Under the pieces are notes generated by a model that saw nothing but the letters and a program-made list of their open reading frames with translations, was not told the origin of the DNA and did no database searches. 64,000 bases of DNA from assembly GCF_024171925.1 (NCBI RefSeq), contig NZ_JAMTCO010000005.1:186001-250000 (forward strand), given 5' to 3'. Shown here in pieces: positions 34,680 through 43,204 of the stretch. The DNA is from Actinokineospora diospyrosa. Its GTDB lineage: Bacteria > Actinomycetota > Actinomycetes > Mycobacteriales > Pseudonocardiaceae. A program made the translations under genes and the position numbers. Numbering within the stretch: the first letter of the stretch is position 1; each line of letters begins with the position of its first letter.

Positions 34680-35558
34680 ATGGACGGCAAGGCTGTCGTG
34701 GTGACCGGGGCCGGTCGGGGTTTGGGTGCGGCGTTCGCGGCGCACCTGGCGCGGGCGGGCGCGGCGGTGGTGGTCAACGACGTGGACGGCGCGGCGGCCA
34801 AGGGGGTCGCCGCGCGGATCCGGCGCGACGGCGGGGCGGCGGTGGCCAGCGGGCACAGCGTCGCCGACGCCGAGCAGGCCGAGGCCATCGTCGAGCTGTG
34901 CGCGGCGGAGTTCGGGGCGGTCGACGGCCTGGTCAACAACGCGGGCCTGACCTACGAGGCGCTGCCGTGGGAGGACGACCCGGCGCGGGCCCGCGCGGTG
35001 GTCGAGGTGAACGTGCTCGGGGTGATCTACACCGGACTGGCCGCGATCCGCAGGATGCGCGCCGCTGGCGGCGGGTCGATCGTCAACATCTCCTCCGGCG
35101 CCGCGCTCGGCCAGCGGACCATCGCCAGCTACGCGGCCAGCAAGGGCGCTGTGTCCTCGCTCACCTGCTCCTGGGCGCTGGACCTGGAGGACTGCGGCAT
35201 CCGGGTGAACGCGGTCTGCCCGAAGGCGTACACCAGGATGGTGTGGACCTCGCAACGGGCATCGCGGCACACACCGCCCGAACGCACCCCGGAGCTCATC
35301 GCCCCGCTGGTGCACTTCCTGCTCGACGAGCGCTCGGCGGGCATCACCGGACAGATCGTGCGGTGCACCGGCCCTGAGTTGCACATCGTCGGTCAACCGA
35401 CCTTCAAAGCGCCGATCCTGCACCGCGACGCGTGGGACGTGGAGGGCGTCGCCACCGCGTTCGCCGAGGTCCTCGGCGGTCACCTGGAGCCCTACGGGCT
35501 GGAGAAGCGGCTGCCGCCGCGACTGCGCAAGTGGCTCGTGCCCGTGCGCAGCGCGTGA
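34680..35558 (+). CDS. Short-chain dehydrogenase/reductase
   Basis: 292 residues, NAD(P)-binding Rossmann fold. The cofactor loop is VVVTGAGRGLGAAFAAHLA, the structural NNAG is in GLVNNAGLTYE, and the catalytic Ser-Tyr-Lys lies in IVNISSGAAL and ASYAASKGA. The C-terminus is longer than in minimal SDRs (QPTFKAPILHRDAW...). Related enzymes in actinobacteria act on steroids or fatty acyl compounds. Substrate unknown. Confidence 0.85.
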   Translation: MDGKAVVVTGAGRGLGAAFAAHLARAGAAVVVNDVDGAAAKGVAARIRRDGGAAVASGHSVADAEQAEAIVELCAAEFGAVDGLVNNAGLTYEALPWEDDPARARAVVEVNVLGVIYTGLAAIRRMRAAGGGSIVNISSGAALGQRTIASYAASKGAVSSLTCSWALDLEDCGIRVNAVCPKAYTRMVWTSQRASRHTPPERTPELIAPLVHFLLDERSAGITGQIVRCTGPELHIVGQPTFKAPILHRDAWDVEGVATAFAEVLGGHLEPYGLEKRLPPRLRKWLVPVRSA

Positions 35559-35936
35559 CCATCGACCCGCACGAGCGGGTGGTCACTTCCCTCGATCGGC
35601 TGCCGCGCGGCTGTGCCGAATGCCGCAGCCGGGTAGTCGACACGTCCGAGTAGTGTCGTGCTCCATTCGGGCGCTGCTTGGCGTAGCGGGGTCGCTACTG
35701 TCGGCGCAGGACGTACCGTGGGGACAGTGACACGCGGGACGGTCGCGCGGGCTCGGCACGGCCCCGTGACACACCGCGTGACCGGTGGGCGATGTTACGG
35801 ACGAGCGGTCGTCGACCGCGCCGGGGCGAGTGGCCCGGGTGGACGGACAACCCCTCGGGCACGCGGACGTCTCAGTGGACGTTCGCACGGCGTGGACGCG
35901 GGTGCGGCACGGGTTCGGAGGAAGGGAGGGCGGGCG
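35559..35936. other. 378-base region before the GGDEF gene
   Basis: The GGDEF reading frame stays open back to 35658, but base composition and lack of a ribosome site argue that most of this stretch is leader. No RNA gene recognised. Confidence 0.4.
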
Positions 35937-38321
35937 TTGGGGCTCACCGATCGCGGCGACGCGCACGGCGCGCCGCTCCCCGGCGTGCCGCCTCTTCCCG
36001 CGGCGGACCATTCCGATGGGGACACGGGACAACCTGACAGCACGAGCGCTGACAGCACGAGCGGGTCTACCAGTCACGGCTACGCATCGGGCACTCCTGC
36101 CGGTGTTGGTCTTGCGGGGCACGGTCTTGCCGGGCGCGGTCTTGTCGGGCACACGGGGGACGAACTCGGGGTCACCAGTCGCGGGAACGCATCCCAGGCT
36201 CCTTCTTCTGCCGCGGATCGCGGATCGGTCGTTGTGGACGGCCACGGTGCTGTTGGGGTCACCAGTCGCGAGAACGCATCGCAGACTCCTTTTGTGGATC
36301 GCGCTTCGGTCGATGTGGGGGGTGTCGGTGCGGTAGGGCTCACCAGTCGCGAGAGCGCATCCCGGGCTCCTTCTCGTGTCGATCGCGCGTCGGTCGGTGT
36401 GGTCGGCGTTGCTGGGGTGGGGTTCACCAGTCGCGAGACATCGGGGACTCCTGCTCGTGTCGATCGGACTTCGGTCGATGTGGACGGACGTGCGGTTGGG
36501 TTCACCAGTCGCGGGACATCCGGGGCTCCTTCGGTGGGGGCTTGCGGGACTGAGGTCAACGGAACGGCGGTCACCAGTCGCGAGAACGCACAGGAGGCTC
36601 CTTCGGGGGTTTTTGTCGGTTCGATGGGGGATGCTGTGGACGCATCGAGTGCCTGGGTCACCAGTCGCGGGAACGCATCTGCCGCTGCTCCTCTGCTCGA
36701 AGTGGACTCGGCAGGCGGGGCTGCCGATAGGTTGGACGGTGTGGCTGTCCCCTCGGACCGGTCACCTGCCACGGGGGCGGGGGTCTCGGGGGACGGGGGA
36801 GTCACCAGTCACGCGACCGCATCGGACACACCTCCAAGGGGATCCACGCTGGACGAAACGTTCGACAGGCCGGAAGGTGACGCCGCGGCGGCGAATCGCA
36901 ACCGTGGCGCCGCCGGTGTTGGCGAGCCCGAGTCGGCTCCGCACGGGGGTCGGCCCCGCGCGACCGGGCGGGCCCGCTCCCGCCGCGCGTGGACGCGGGG
37001 ACCGGGCAAGCTCCGGATCCGTTCACGGCTAAGTGTGACCGACTCGCTGCGCACTGAACACCCTTCGTCTCGGCGGTGGTTCAGGTCGTGGGGGCTGTGG
37101 TCGCTGCCGACCCCCGCCCTCCGCTATGTGATCATCTTCGAACTCCTCGCCGTCGCCGCGGTCGTGCTCGCCTGCCTCACCGACGTACCACCGACGACGG
37201 CGCACTGGCGCTGGTTCGCCGTTCTCGTCGGCGCGGGCGCCGTGCACCTCTGGCTGACCCGCCGCACCGAGGAGACCCGCCGCGACAGCGGCACCGGTCC
37301 GCACATGGACACCAGCGTCGTCTGGATCCTGCCCGCGATGGTGCTGCTGCCCGCCTGGATGGCCGTGCTGTCGATGCTGCTGCTGCGCGTCCAGCTCTAC
37401 CCGGTCGCCCGCCGCCCGCTCTACCGCTACACCTTCGGCACCGCGGGCATCCTGGTCGCCGCGCTGGGTTCCTTCGCCGTCGTCCGACTGGCCGGTGTGG
37501 ACGTGACCAGCGCGTTCAGCGCCCGCGACGCCCTCGTGCTCGCCCTGGCCGGGCTCACCTACTTCGTGATCAACGCCATCGCCATCGGCGGGGTCATCGC
37601 GCTGTCCACACCGCAACCGACCTGGACGGTCGTCGTCGGCACCCGCCGCGACAACGCCATGGCGGCGCTGACGGTCTGCCTGGGTGCCCTCGCCGCGCTC
37701 GCCGTCGCGCACGCGTGGCTGGCGCCGCTGTTCGTGGTCCCGCTGCTGTGCGCCCTGGACTGGGGTGCCCTGCAGATCGAGAACCTGCGCGGCGACGCCC
37801 GCACCGACCACAAGACCCAGTTGCTCAACAGCCGCGGCTGGCACGAGCAGGCGGGTCGCGAACTCGCCCGCTCCCGGCGGCTGCGCACCACCCTGGCCGT
37901 CGCGGTGCTCGACCTGGACCACTTCAAGCACGTCAACGACACCTGGGGCCACCCGGCAGGCGACGCGGTCCTGCGCGCGGTCGGGCGGGTCCTGCGCGAA
38001 ACCACCCGCCAAGGCGATGTCGTGGGCCGCTTCGGCGGTGAGGAGTTCGTGCTCCTGCTGCCCGACACCGACCTCGAAGGCGCCGCCCAGGTCGCCGAGC
38101 GCATCCGCAAGGGCGTGGCGGCCATGCAGGTGGCCGCGACCGACAAGCGCGGTCAGCCGGTCGTCATCAGCGACCGCACCACCTCGATCGGCGTGACCGC
38201 GGCGTCCGGCCTCGACCTCGACACCCTGCTCCGGCGCGCCGACGCGGCCGTCTACGAGGCCAAGCACGGCGGCCGCAACCAGGTGCGAGTGGCCGATCTC
38301 ACATCCGAGATCTCGGCCTAG
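35937..38321 (+). CDS. Diguanylate cyclase (GGDEF) with tandem-repeat N-terminus and membrane domain
   Basis: The C-terminal part is secure: six or more helices (about 37120-37760), then a GGDEF domain with LDLDHFKHVNDTWGHPAGD, an active RFGGEEF, and an RxxD inhibitory site (RQGD) five residues before it, so it should make c-di-GMP with product inhibition. The N-terminal ~360 codons are low-complexity repeats (VTSRxNASxAP). I start at TTG 35937 because GGAGGAAGGGAGG lies 7 bases ahead; an in-frame GTG at 37035 would give a 428-residue protein without repeats, and GTG 35658 a longer one. GC at third positions is clearly lower in the repeat part than in the enzyme part. Confidence 0.7.
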   Translation: MGLTDRGDAHGAPLPGVPPLPAADHSDGDTGQPDSTSADSTSGSTSHGYASGTPAGVGLAGHGLAGRGLVGHTGDELGVTSRGNASQAPSSAADRGSVVVDGHGAVGVTSRENASQTPFVDRASVDVGGVGAVGLTSRESASRAPSRVDRASVGVVGVAGVGFTSRETSGTPARVDRTSVDVDGRAVGFTSRGTSGAPSVGACGTEVNGTAVTSRENAQEAPSGVFVGSMGDAVDASSAWVTSRGNASAAAPLLEVDSAGGAADRLDGVAVPSDRSPATGAGVSGDGGVTSHATASDTPPRGSTLDETFDRPEGDAAAANRNRGAAGVGEPESAPHGGRPRATGRARSRRAWTRGPGKLRIRSRLSVTDSLRTEHPSSRRWFRSWGLWSLPTPALRYVIIFELLAVAAVVLACLTDVPPTTAHWRWFAVLVGAGAVHLWLTRRTEETRRDSGTGPHMDTSVVWILPAMVLLPAWMAVLSMLLLRVQLYPVARRPLYRYTFGTAGILVAALGSFAVVRLAGVDVTSAFSARDALVLALAGLTYFVINAIAIGGVIALSTPQPTWTVVVGTRRDNAMAALTVCLGALAALAVAHAWLAPLFVVPLLCALDWGALQIENLRGDARTDHKTQLLNSRGWHEQAGRELARSRRLRTTLAVAVLDLDHFKHVNDTWGHPAGDAVLRAVGRVLRETTRQGDVVGRFGGEEFVLLLPDTDLEGAAQVAERIRKGVAAMQVAATDKRGQPVVISDRTTSIGVTAASGLDLDTLLRRADAAVYEAKHGGRNQVRVADLTSEISA
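36060..36840 (+). repeat. Nine in-frame imperfect repeats in the GGDEF gene
   Basis: The core ACCAGTCGCGNGAACGCATC recurs at 36069, 36174, 36261, 36342, 36426, 36504, 36573, 36660 and 36804. The spacings (105, 87, 81, 84, 78, 69, 87, 144) are all multiples of three. The linkers are themselves alike (GTCGATCG...TCGGTCGATGTG), so this is a degenerate tandem array of about 28 codons per unit. Confidence 0.8.
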
Positions 38322-38379
38322 TCCACCCAGCGGTCAGGTTCGGGCGCTGTCAACCTCAGCGCTGTCAGACACGGCGCTG

Positions 38380-39534
38380 TCAGACACGGCGCAGCGCGTC
38401 GGGAGTTAGTTCTGCCGGGGTGCGGTAGCCGGAGAGGCCCAAGGTGAGGTCAAGGTCGGCTAGAAGGCTGCGTACCGCGTGGCGGACGCCTGCCTCGCCA
38501 GCCAGTGCGAGGCCGTAGACGTAAGGGCGGCCGAGGAGAACGGCCTTGGCTCCGAGAGCCAGCGCTTTGAGGACGTCAGCGCCGGTACGGATACCTGAGT
38601 CGAAGAGGACCTCTAGGCGATCGCCGACGGCTTGGGCGATTTCGGGCAGGGCGTCCAGGGCAGCCAACGCGCCATCGACCTGCCTGCCCCCGTGGTTGGA
38701 GACGATGACCGCGTCCATCCCCTCGTCGGCGGCTCGACGGGCGTCGTCGACGTGCTGGATGCCCTTGAGCGCGATGGGGCCGTCCCAGTGCTCGCGGAGG
38801 AACGCGAGTTGGTCCCACCGCTTGTCGGTACCGGTGAAGAGGGACACCCAGCGCAGGATCGCCATGGGCTGGTCGTCCTCCGGGGACTTCTCGAGCCCGG
38901 CGCGGAACGCGGGGTCGGTGAAGGCGTTGGCGACGCCGGAGGCGCGCAGGAACGGCAGGTACGCCTGGTCGAGGTCGCGCGGGCGCCAGGCCAGGGTCCA
39001 GGTGTCGAGGGTGACCACGAGCGCGGTGTACCCGGCGGCCTCGGCGCGGCGCAGGAGGCTGGCGCAGACCTCGGGGTCGTTGGGCCAGTAGAGCTGGAAC
39101 CAGCGCGGCCCCCCGGCGGCGGCGACGTCCTCCAGCGGGTACGACGACGCGGTCGAGAGCACGATCGGCACGTCGAGCGCGGCCGCCGCGCGGGCGGTCG
39201 CCACCTCGCCGTCGGGGTGGACGATCGACTGGACGCCGATCGGGGCCAGCAGCACCGGGGCAGGCAGGGCGGTGCCCAGGACCGTGGTGGACAGGTCGCG
39301 GGTGGTGGCGTCGGTGAGCACCCGGGGCACAATCCGCCAGCGGGCGAACGCCTCGCGGTTGGCGCGCGCGGTGTCACCGGACCCGGCGCCGCCCGCCACG
39401 TAGCCGAACGGGCCGGGCTCCATCCTGGACTCGGCGACCGACTCCAGCCGGGTGGCGTCGGTGGTGAACGGCGGCACGTGGTCGGCCAGGCCCTGGAGGT
39501 AGATCTCGTTCTGGTACTGCGCGTGCTCTGCCAT
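38380..39534 (-). CDS. FMN-dependent alpha-hydroxy-acid oxidase (lactate 2-monooxygenase-like)
   Basis: 384 residues from ATG 39534, which has GGTGAGG six bases ahead. The FMN alpha-hydroxy-acid dehydrogenase fold is clear: APIGVQSIVHPDGEVATARA, QLYWPNDPEV, the active-site block VSNHGGRQVDGALAALDAL (His general base), LFDSGIRTGADVLKAL and LLGRPYVYGLA. Length and the SxHP block fit lactate 2-monooxygenase of actinobacteria, which turns lactate into acetate. Other hydroxy acids are possible. Confidence 0.85.
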   Translation of the reverse strand: MAEHAQYQNEIYLQGLADHVPPFTTDATRLESVAESRMEPGPFGYVAGGAGSGDTARANREAFARWRIVPRVLTDATTRDLSTTVLGTALPAPVLLAPIGVQSIVHPDGEVATARAAAALDVPIVLSTASSYPLEDVAAAGGPRWFQLYWPNDPEVCASLLRRAEAAGYTALVVTLDTWTLAWRPRDLDQAYLPFLRASGVANAFTDPAFRAGLEKSPEDDQPMAILRWVSLFTGTDKRWDQLAFLREHWDGPIALKGIQHVDDARRAADEGMDAVIVSNHGGRQVDGALAALDALPEIAQAVGDRLEVLFDSGIRTGADVLKALALGAKAVLLGRPYVYGLALAGEAGVRHAVRSLLADLDLTLGLSGYRTPAELTPDALRRV

Positions 39535-39597
39535 CGCCACCCTCACCGTCCGGGGTCGTCCGAGCGCGGTGAGGGTGGCACCGCGCTCGGCCCGGCG

Positions 39598-40101
39598 CTA
39601 GCGCGGTCCGAACCCCTGCTGCGGCTGGCCACCCTGCGCGGGCGGGGCGAAACCGGACTGCGCGGGTGGGGGGAAGCCAGCCTGGGCGGGCGGGGCGAAC
39701 CCGGGCTGCGCGGGCGGGAAACCGGGCTGCGGGGCGTAACCGGGCTGGGCAGGGTAACCGGGCTGCTGTTGCTGCGCGGGGTAGCCGGGCTGCGCCGGGT
39801 AGCCACCCTGGACGGGCTGCTGCGCCGGGTAGCCGGGCTGAGGCTGGAAGCCCTGCTGCTGCGGCGGCGCGTAGGACTGGCCGGGCGGCGGCGGGAGGAC
39901 CGGGGCCTGCTGCTCGTCGGACTTGTCCCTGCTGAACAGGGTGGCCAGCAGCAGCACGAGCAGGCCGAGCGCACCGATGCCCAGGCCCGCGCCCGGCTGG
40001 TACGAGTCGGCCCAGGAGACGATGCGGAACTGGATGTCGGTGAAGCTGAGCAACGCCGAACCGAACCCGTAGACCATGAGCAGAGCGGCTAAACCACGCA
40101 C
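39598..40101 (-). CDS. Small membrane protein with Pro/Gln/Gly-rich tail
   Basis: 167 residues from GTG 40101, supported by AGGGGA seven bases ahead. Two membrane helices (LAALLMVYGFGSALLSF and LGIGALGLLVLLLATLF) are followed by a cytoplasmic tail of PGYPAQ and GFAPPAQ repeats. Tails of this kind are common in actinobacterial membrane proteins and likely disordered. Function not known. It may share a transcript with the TPR protein upstream. Confidence 0.7.
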   Translation of the reverse strand: MRGLAALLMVYGFGSALLSFTDIQFRIVSWADSYQPGAGLGIGALGLLVLLLATLFSRDKSDEQQAPVLPPPPGQSYAPPQQQGFQPQPGYPAQQPVQGGYPAQPGYPAQQQQPGYPAQPGYAPQPGFPPAQPGFAPPAQAGFPPPAQSGFAPPAQGGQPQQGFGPR

Positions 40102-40181
40102 GATAATTCCCCTAGTGACGCCGGTGAAATCCGCGGCGACCCCCGCGCGCGGTTCCCCCATCGAAAACTGACCCGCGCACC

Positions 40182-41609
40182 TTATCGGGAGGCGACGCGT
40201 ATTCGCCAGAGCCCGAACCACGAGACCGCCGAGGCGGCGAGACCGAGCAGCAGCGCGGGGACCAGCAGGTGCGTGCCGAGCACGCCGAACGCCAGCGTGA
40301 GCGTCCAGACACCCAGCATGACCAGGCCGGACAGCAGCAGCACCGCGCCGGTGGCGATGAGCGGGACCCGGTCGGCGAGTTCGCGCGGGGTGGGCCGTTC
40401 GGCCGCCGGAATGGCGCGGTAACCAAAAGCGGTGGCTCCGGTGACGAACAGCAATAACGCGAGGGCGAACCACACCAGCAGCGGGCTGGGCAGCGGCATT
40501 CCGGCGACCAATAGGACAAATCCCCCCACGGTCAGCCAGCCTGCTGAGCGGCGGAGAATCAGCCACAGCGACACCCGGCGGGAGCGGGTGAACGCGATCG
40601 GCTCGCCCGCGCCGGTCCGCGCGGGCTTGGTGAAGTCCGGGCGGGCGGGCTCGGGGGGCGTCGGGTGCGCGGGTTCGGTGACGACCGGTCCCGGGGTGCC
40701 CGGCTCGTCGGCGAGCGGGATCTCCCGGGTGCGCTTGCGCGGTCGCCGGGTGCCGTTGAGCGGCCTGCCCGGCGTGTCGCCCCGGCCGGGGCGCACCGAG
40801 AAGGTCTCCGGCTGCGGCTCGGCGACGACCTGGATGATCGGCTCGATCTCCACCTCGTCCGGCTTGGCCTGCACCGGCCACACCGCCGACATCCGGTCCT
40901 GCCACTCGGACTCGACCGTCCACGGCGCCCGCTCCTGCGCCTCGGGCCGCACGTCGATCACGACGGGCTCGACAGCTGGTTCCACGTAGTCCCCCGTGCC
41001 GTTGGCGAGTCTGCGGGCGAACCCGCCGGTGGCCGAGACGCTGCGCCGGGTCGGTGCCTGGGGCAGTTCGTCCAGCTTGGCGATGACCTCGGCGTTGCCG
41101 GGGTCGAGCAGCAGCGCGTCGGTGTAGGCGCGGCGGGCGAGTTCGGTGTCGTGCGCGCGGGCGGCCGCGCCGCCCAGCACCTCGTGCACCCTGGGCACCT
41201 CCGGGGCCGCCTCGACCGCGCGCAACGCGATCTCCAGCGACTCCTCCGGCTCCGACGGGCCGAGCACCTCCGAGAGGGTGACCAGCGAGCGCCAGTCGCC
41301 GGGGTCGCGGCGGGCGGCCTCGCGCGCGGACACCACGGCCTCGTCGTGGCGGCCCATCTCGGCCAGCGACAGGCTGGCGAGCCGGTGCGCCCAGGAGCGC
41401 TCGCCGAGGGTGATGGCGCGCTTGGCGGCGTCCAGGCAGAGCTGGTAGTCGCCCGCGTCCAGCAGCGCGGCGGCCAACCGGCACCAGGCCTCGGAGTGGT
41501 CCGGGTGGGTCACCAGCAGCGGTCGCAGCAGCTCCACGGCCGCCTCGGGGCGTCCGGCGGCGGTGAACCGCGCGGCGTCGACCAGCACCGCGTCGATCGA
41601 CTCGGCCAT
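40182..41609 (-). CDS. TPR-repeat membrane protein
   Basis: 475 residues from ATG 41609. The N-terminal half has about four to five tetratricopeptide repeats (AAVELLRPLLVTHPDHSEAW, SLSLAEMGRHDEAVVSAREA), a disordered basic/Pro linker (about 230-345), then four membrane helices (GWLTVGGFVLLVAGM, LLVWFALALLLFVTG, IATGAVLLLSGLVMLG, VLGTHLLVPALLLGLA). Likely an inside-facing scaffold. No enzyme motif. Confidence 0.75.
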   Translation of the reverse strand: MAESIDAVLVDAARFTAAGRPEAAVELLRPLLVTHPDHSEAWCRLAAALLDAGDYQLCLDAAKRAITLGERSWAHRLASLSLAEMGRHDEAVVSAREAARRDPGDWRSLVTLSEVLGPSEPEESLEIALRAVEAAPEVPRVHEVLGGAAARAHDTELARRAYTDALLLDPGNAEVIAKLDELPQAPTRRSVSATGGFARRLANGTGDYVEPAVEPVVIDVRPEAQERAPWTVESEWQDRMSAVWPVQAKPDEVEIEPIIQVVAEPQPETFSVRPGRGDTPGRPLNGTRRPRKRTREIPLADEPGTPGPVVTEPAHPTPPEPARPDFTKPARTGAGEPIAFTRSRRVSLWLILRRSAGWLTVGGFVLLVAGMPLPSPLLVWFALALLLFVTGATAFGYRAIPAAERPTPRELADRVPLIATGAVLLLSGLVMLGVWTLTLAFGVLGTHLLVPALLLGLAASAVSWFGLWRIRVASR

Positions 41610-41863
41610 GGCACCCTCCCGCTCCTGGGGCCTGCAGTCTGTCAAGCCTCCGGTCGGATCAGCGGCGACGCGCGCGGACCGGTCACGAATGGCGACACCA
41701 GTGTCCTCCGCCCAGGTGACTAATTCACCCGTTTACCGCCAACCACACCCGAGTGGCCGCATCCGCTCACCCGCACGCGTGACTACGCACCGCCACGTGG
41801 TGTTCGTCCTATCGGCCTACCTTTTGCTCACCGATCCCGCGGCCGGGTTCCTAGACTCGGCTG

Positions 41864-43204
41864 ATGTCCGCCCCGCCCAGGATCTCCCGGGTCCGCCTCG
41901 CGCTCGTCCTGGGCGGCCTGTCGGCCTTCGGCCCGCTGTCGATCGACATGTACCTGCCCGCGTTCCCCGAGCTGGCCACCAGTCTGGGCACCGGTCCGGC
42001 GCAGGTGCAACTGACGCTCACCACCTTCATGATCGGCCTCGCCGTCGGCCAGGTGGTGGCCGGGCCGCTGTCGGACTCGCTGGGCAGGCGGGGGCCGCTG
42101 CTGGTCGGCCTCGGCCTGTACGTGGTCAGCTCGCTGGTGTGCGCGGTCGCCCCGTCGGTGTACACCCTGGTGGGGCTGCGGTTCGCGCAGGGTGTCGCGG
42201 CCGCCGCGGGGGTGGTGATCGCCAGGGCCGCGGTGCGCGACGTGTTCTCCGGGGCGGCGATGGCCCGCTTCTTCTCGGCGCTGATGCTGGTCAACGGCCT
42301 CGGCCCGCTGCTGGCGCCGGTCATCGGCGCCCAGGTGCTGCGCTGGACGTCGTGGTCGGGGATCTTCGTGGTGCTCGCCTGCTTCGGCGCGGCGCTGCTC
42401 GTGGCGACCCTGGTGTGGCTGCCCGAGACGCTGCCCAGGGACCACCGGGGCCCGGCGCGGCTGGGCCGCACGCTGCGGACCTTCGTCCGGATCGGCTCGG
42501 ACCGCACGTTCGTGGCCTACGCGGTGTCGGCGGGCTGCGTGCTCGCGTCGATGTTCGCCTACATCGCCGGGTCGTCGTTCGTGCTGCAGGACATCCACGG
42601 GCTCGGCCCGCGCCAGTACAGCCTGGTTTTCGCGGCGAACGCGCTGGGCATCATGCTCGTCGCCCAGCTGAACTCGCTGCTGCTGCGCTGGACCCAGCCC
42701 CGCGCGCTGCTGGTGGCCGGGTTGGTCGTCGGCGCGGTCGGTGGGTTGGGGGTGCTGGTCGCGGTGGCCGCGGACCTGGGGCTGTGGTGGCTGCTGGCGG
42801 CGCTGTTCGTGTCGGTGTCGAGCGTGGGCATGATCAGTCCGAACTCGACGGCGCTCGCGCTGGCCGAGCACGGGCGCGACGCGGGGGCGGCCTCGGCGCT
42901 GATCGGGGTGCTGCAGTTCGTCATCGGCGGCATCGCCTCGCCGCTGGTCGGCCTGGGCGGCGGGCACACGGCGCTGCCGATGGCGATCGTGATCGCCGTG
43001 CTGTCGGTCGGCGGGATCGCCACCTTCGCGCTGATGCGGCCGTCAGCGCCGCAGTCCGCGCCAGAGCGGGCGGACGAGGGCGGTGGCGAGGACGGGCAGG
43101 GGGCGCTCGGGGCGGGTCCTGGCCTCGGGGGCGGACTCGCCGGTGAGCCGGTAGGCGATGTTGAGGATCTGGCGAGCCAGGCCGGGTGCGAACACCCGAA
43201 GTAG
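41864..43204 (+). CDS. Bcr/CflA-type multidrug MFS transporter
   Basis: 446 residues. Twelve helices with the Bcr/CflA blocks SIDMYLPAFPELATSLG, LSDSLGRRGPLLVGLGLY, RFAQGVAAAAGVVIARAAVRD and VNGLGPLLAPVIGAQ. Exports drugs such as sulfonamide or bicyclomycin in relatives. The final ~50 residues (after FALMRPSAPQ) are Gly/Glu-rich and lie antisense to the end of the acyl reductase gene, a 162-base convergent overlap. Confidence 0.88.
   Translation: MSAPPRISRVRLALVLGGLSAFGPLSIDMYLPAFPELATSLGTGPAQVQLTLTTFMIGLAVGQVVAGPLSDSLGRRGPLLVGLGLYVVSSLVCAVAPSVYTLVGLRFAQGVAAAAGVVIARAAVRDVFSGAAMARFFSALMLVNGLGPLLAPVIGAQVLRWTSWSGIFVVLACFGAALLVATLVWLPETLPRDHRGPARLGRTLRTFVRIGSDRTFVAYAVSAGCVLASMFAYIAGSSFVLQDIHGLGPRQYSLVFAANALGIMLVAQLNSLLLRWTQPRALLVAGLVVGAVGGLGVLVAVAADLGLWWLLAALFVSVSSVGMISPNSTALALAEHGRDAGAASALIGVLQFVIGGIASPLVGLGGGHTALPMAIVIAVLSVGGIATFALMRPSAPQSAPERADEGGGEDGQGALGAGPGLGGGLAGEPVGDVEDLASQAGCEHPK

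Noticed and set aside
36080..36805. 241-codon antisense frame with DAFPRLVTP-like repeats
   Set aside because: It mirrors the in-frame sense repeats, has no ribosome site and no known domain; kept only as an alternative test in the findings.
36060..36840. CRISPR-like array of ~25-base repeats with 50-60-base spacers
   Set aside because: The spacers resemble each other, spacings vary in multiples of three, the reading frame stays open and no cas gene is near; a coding tandem repeat explains it better.
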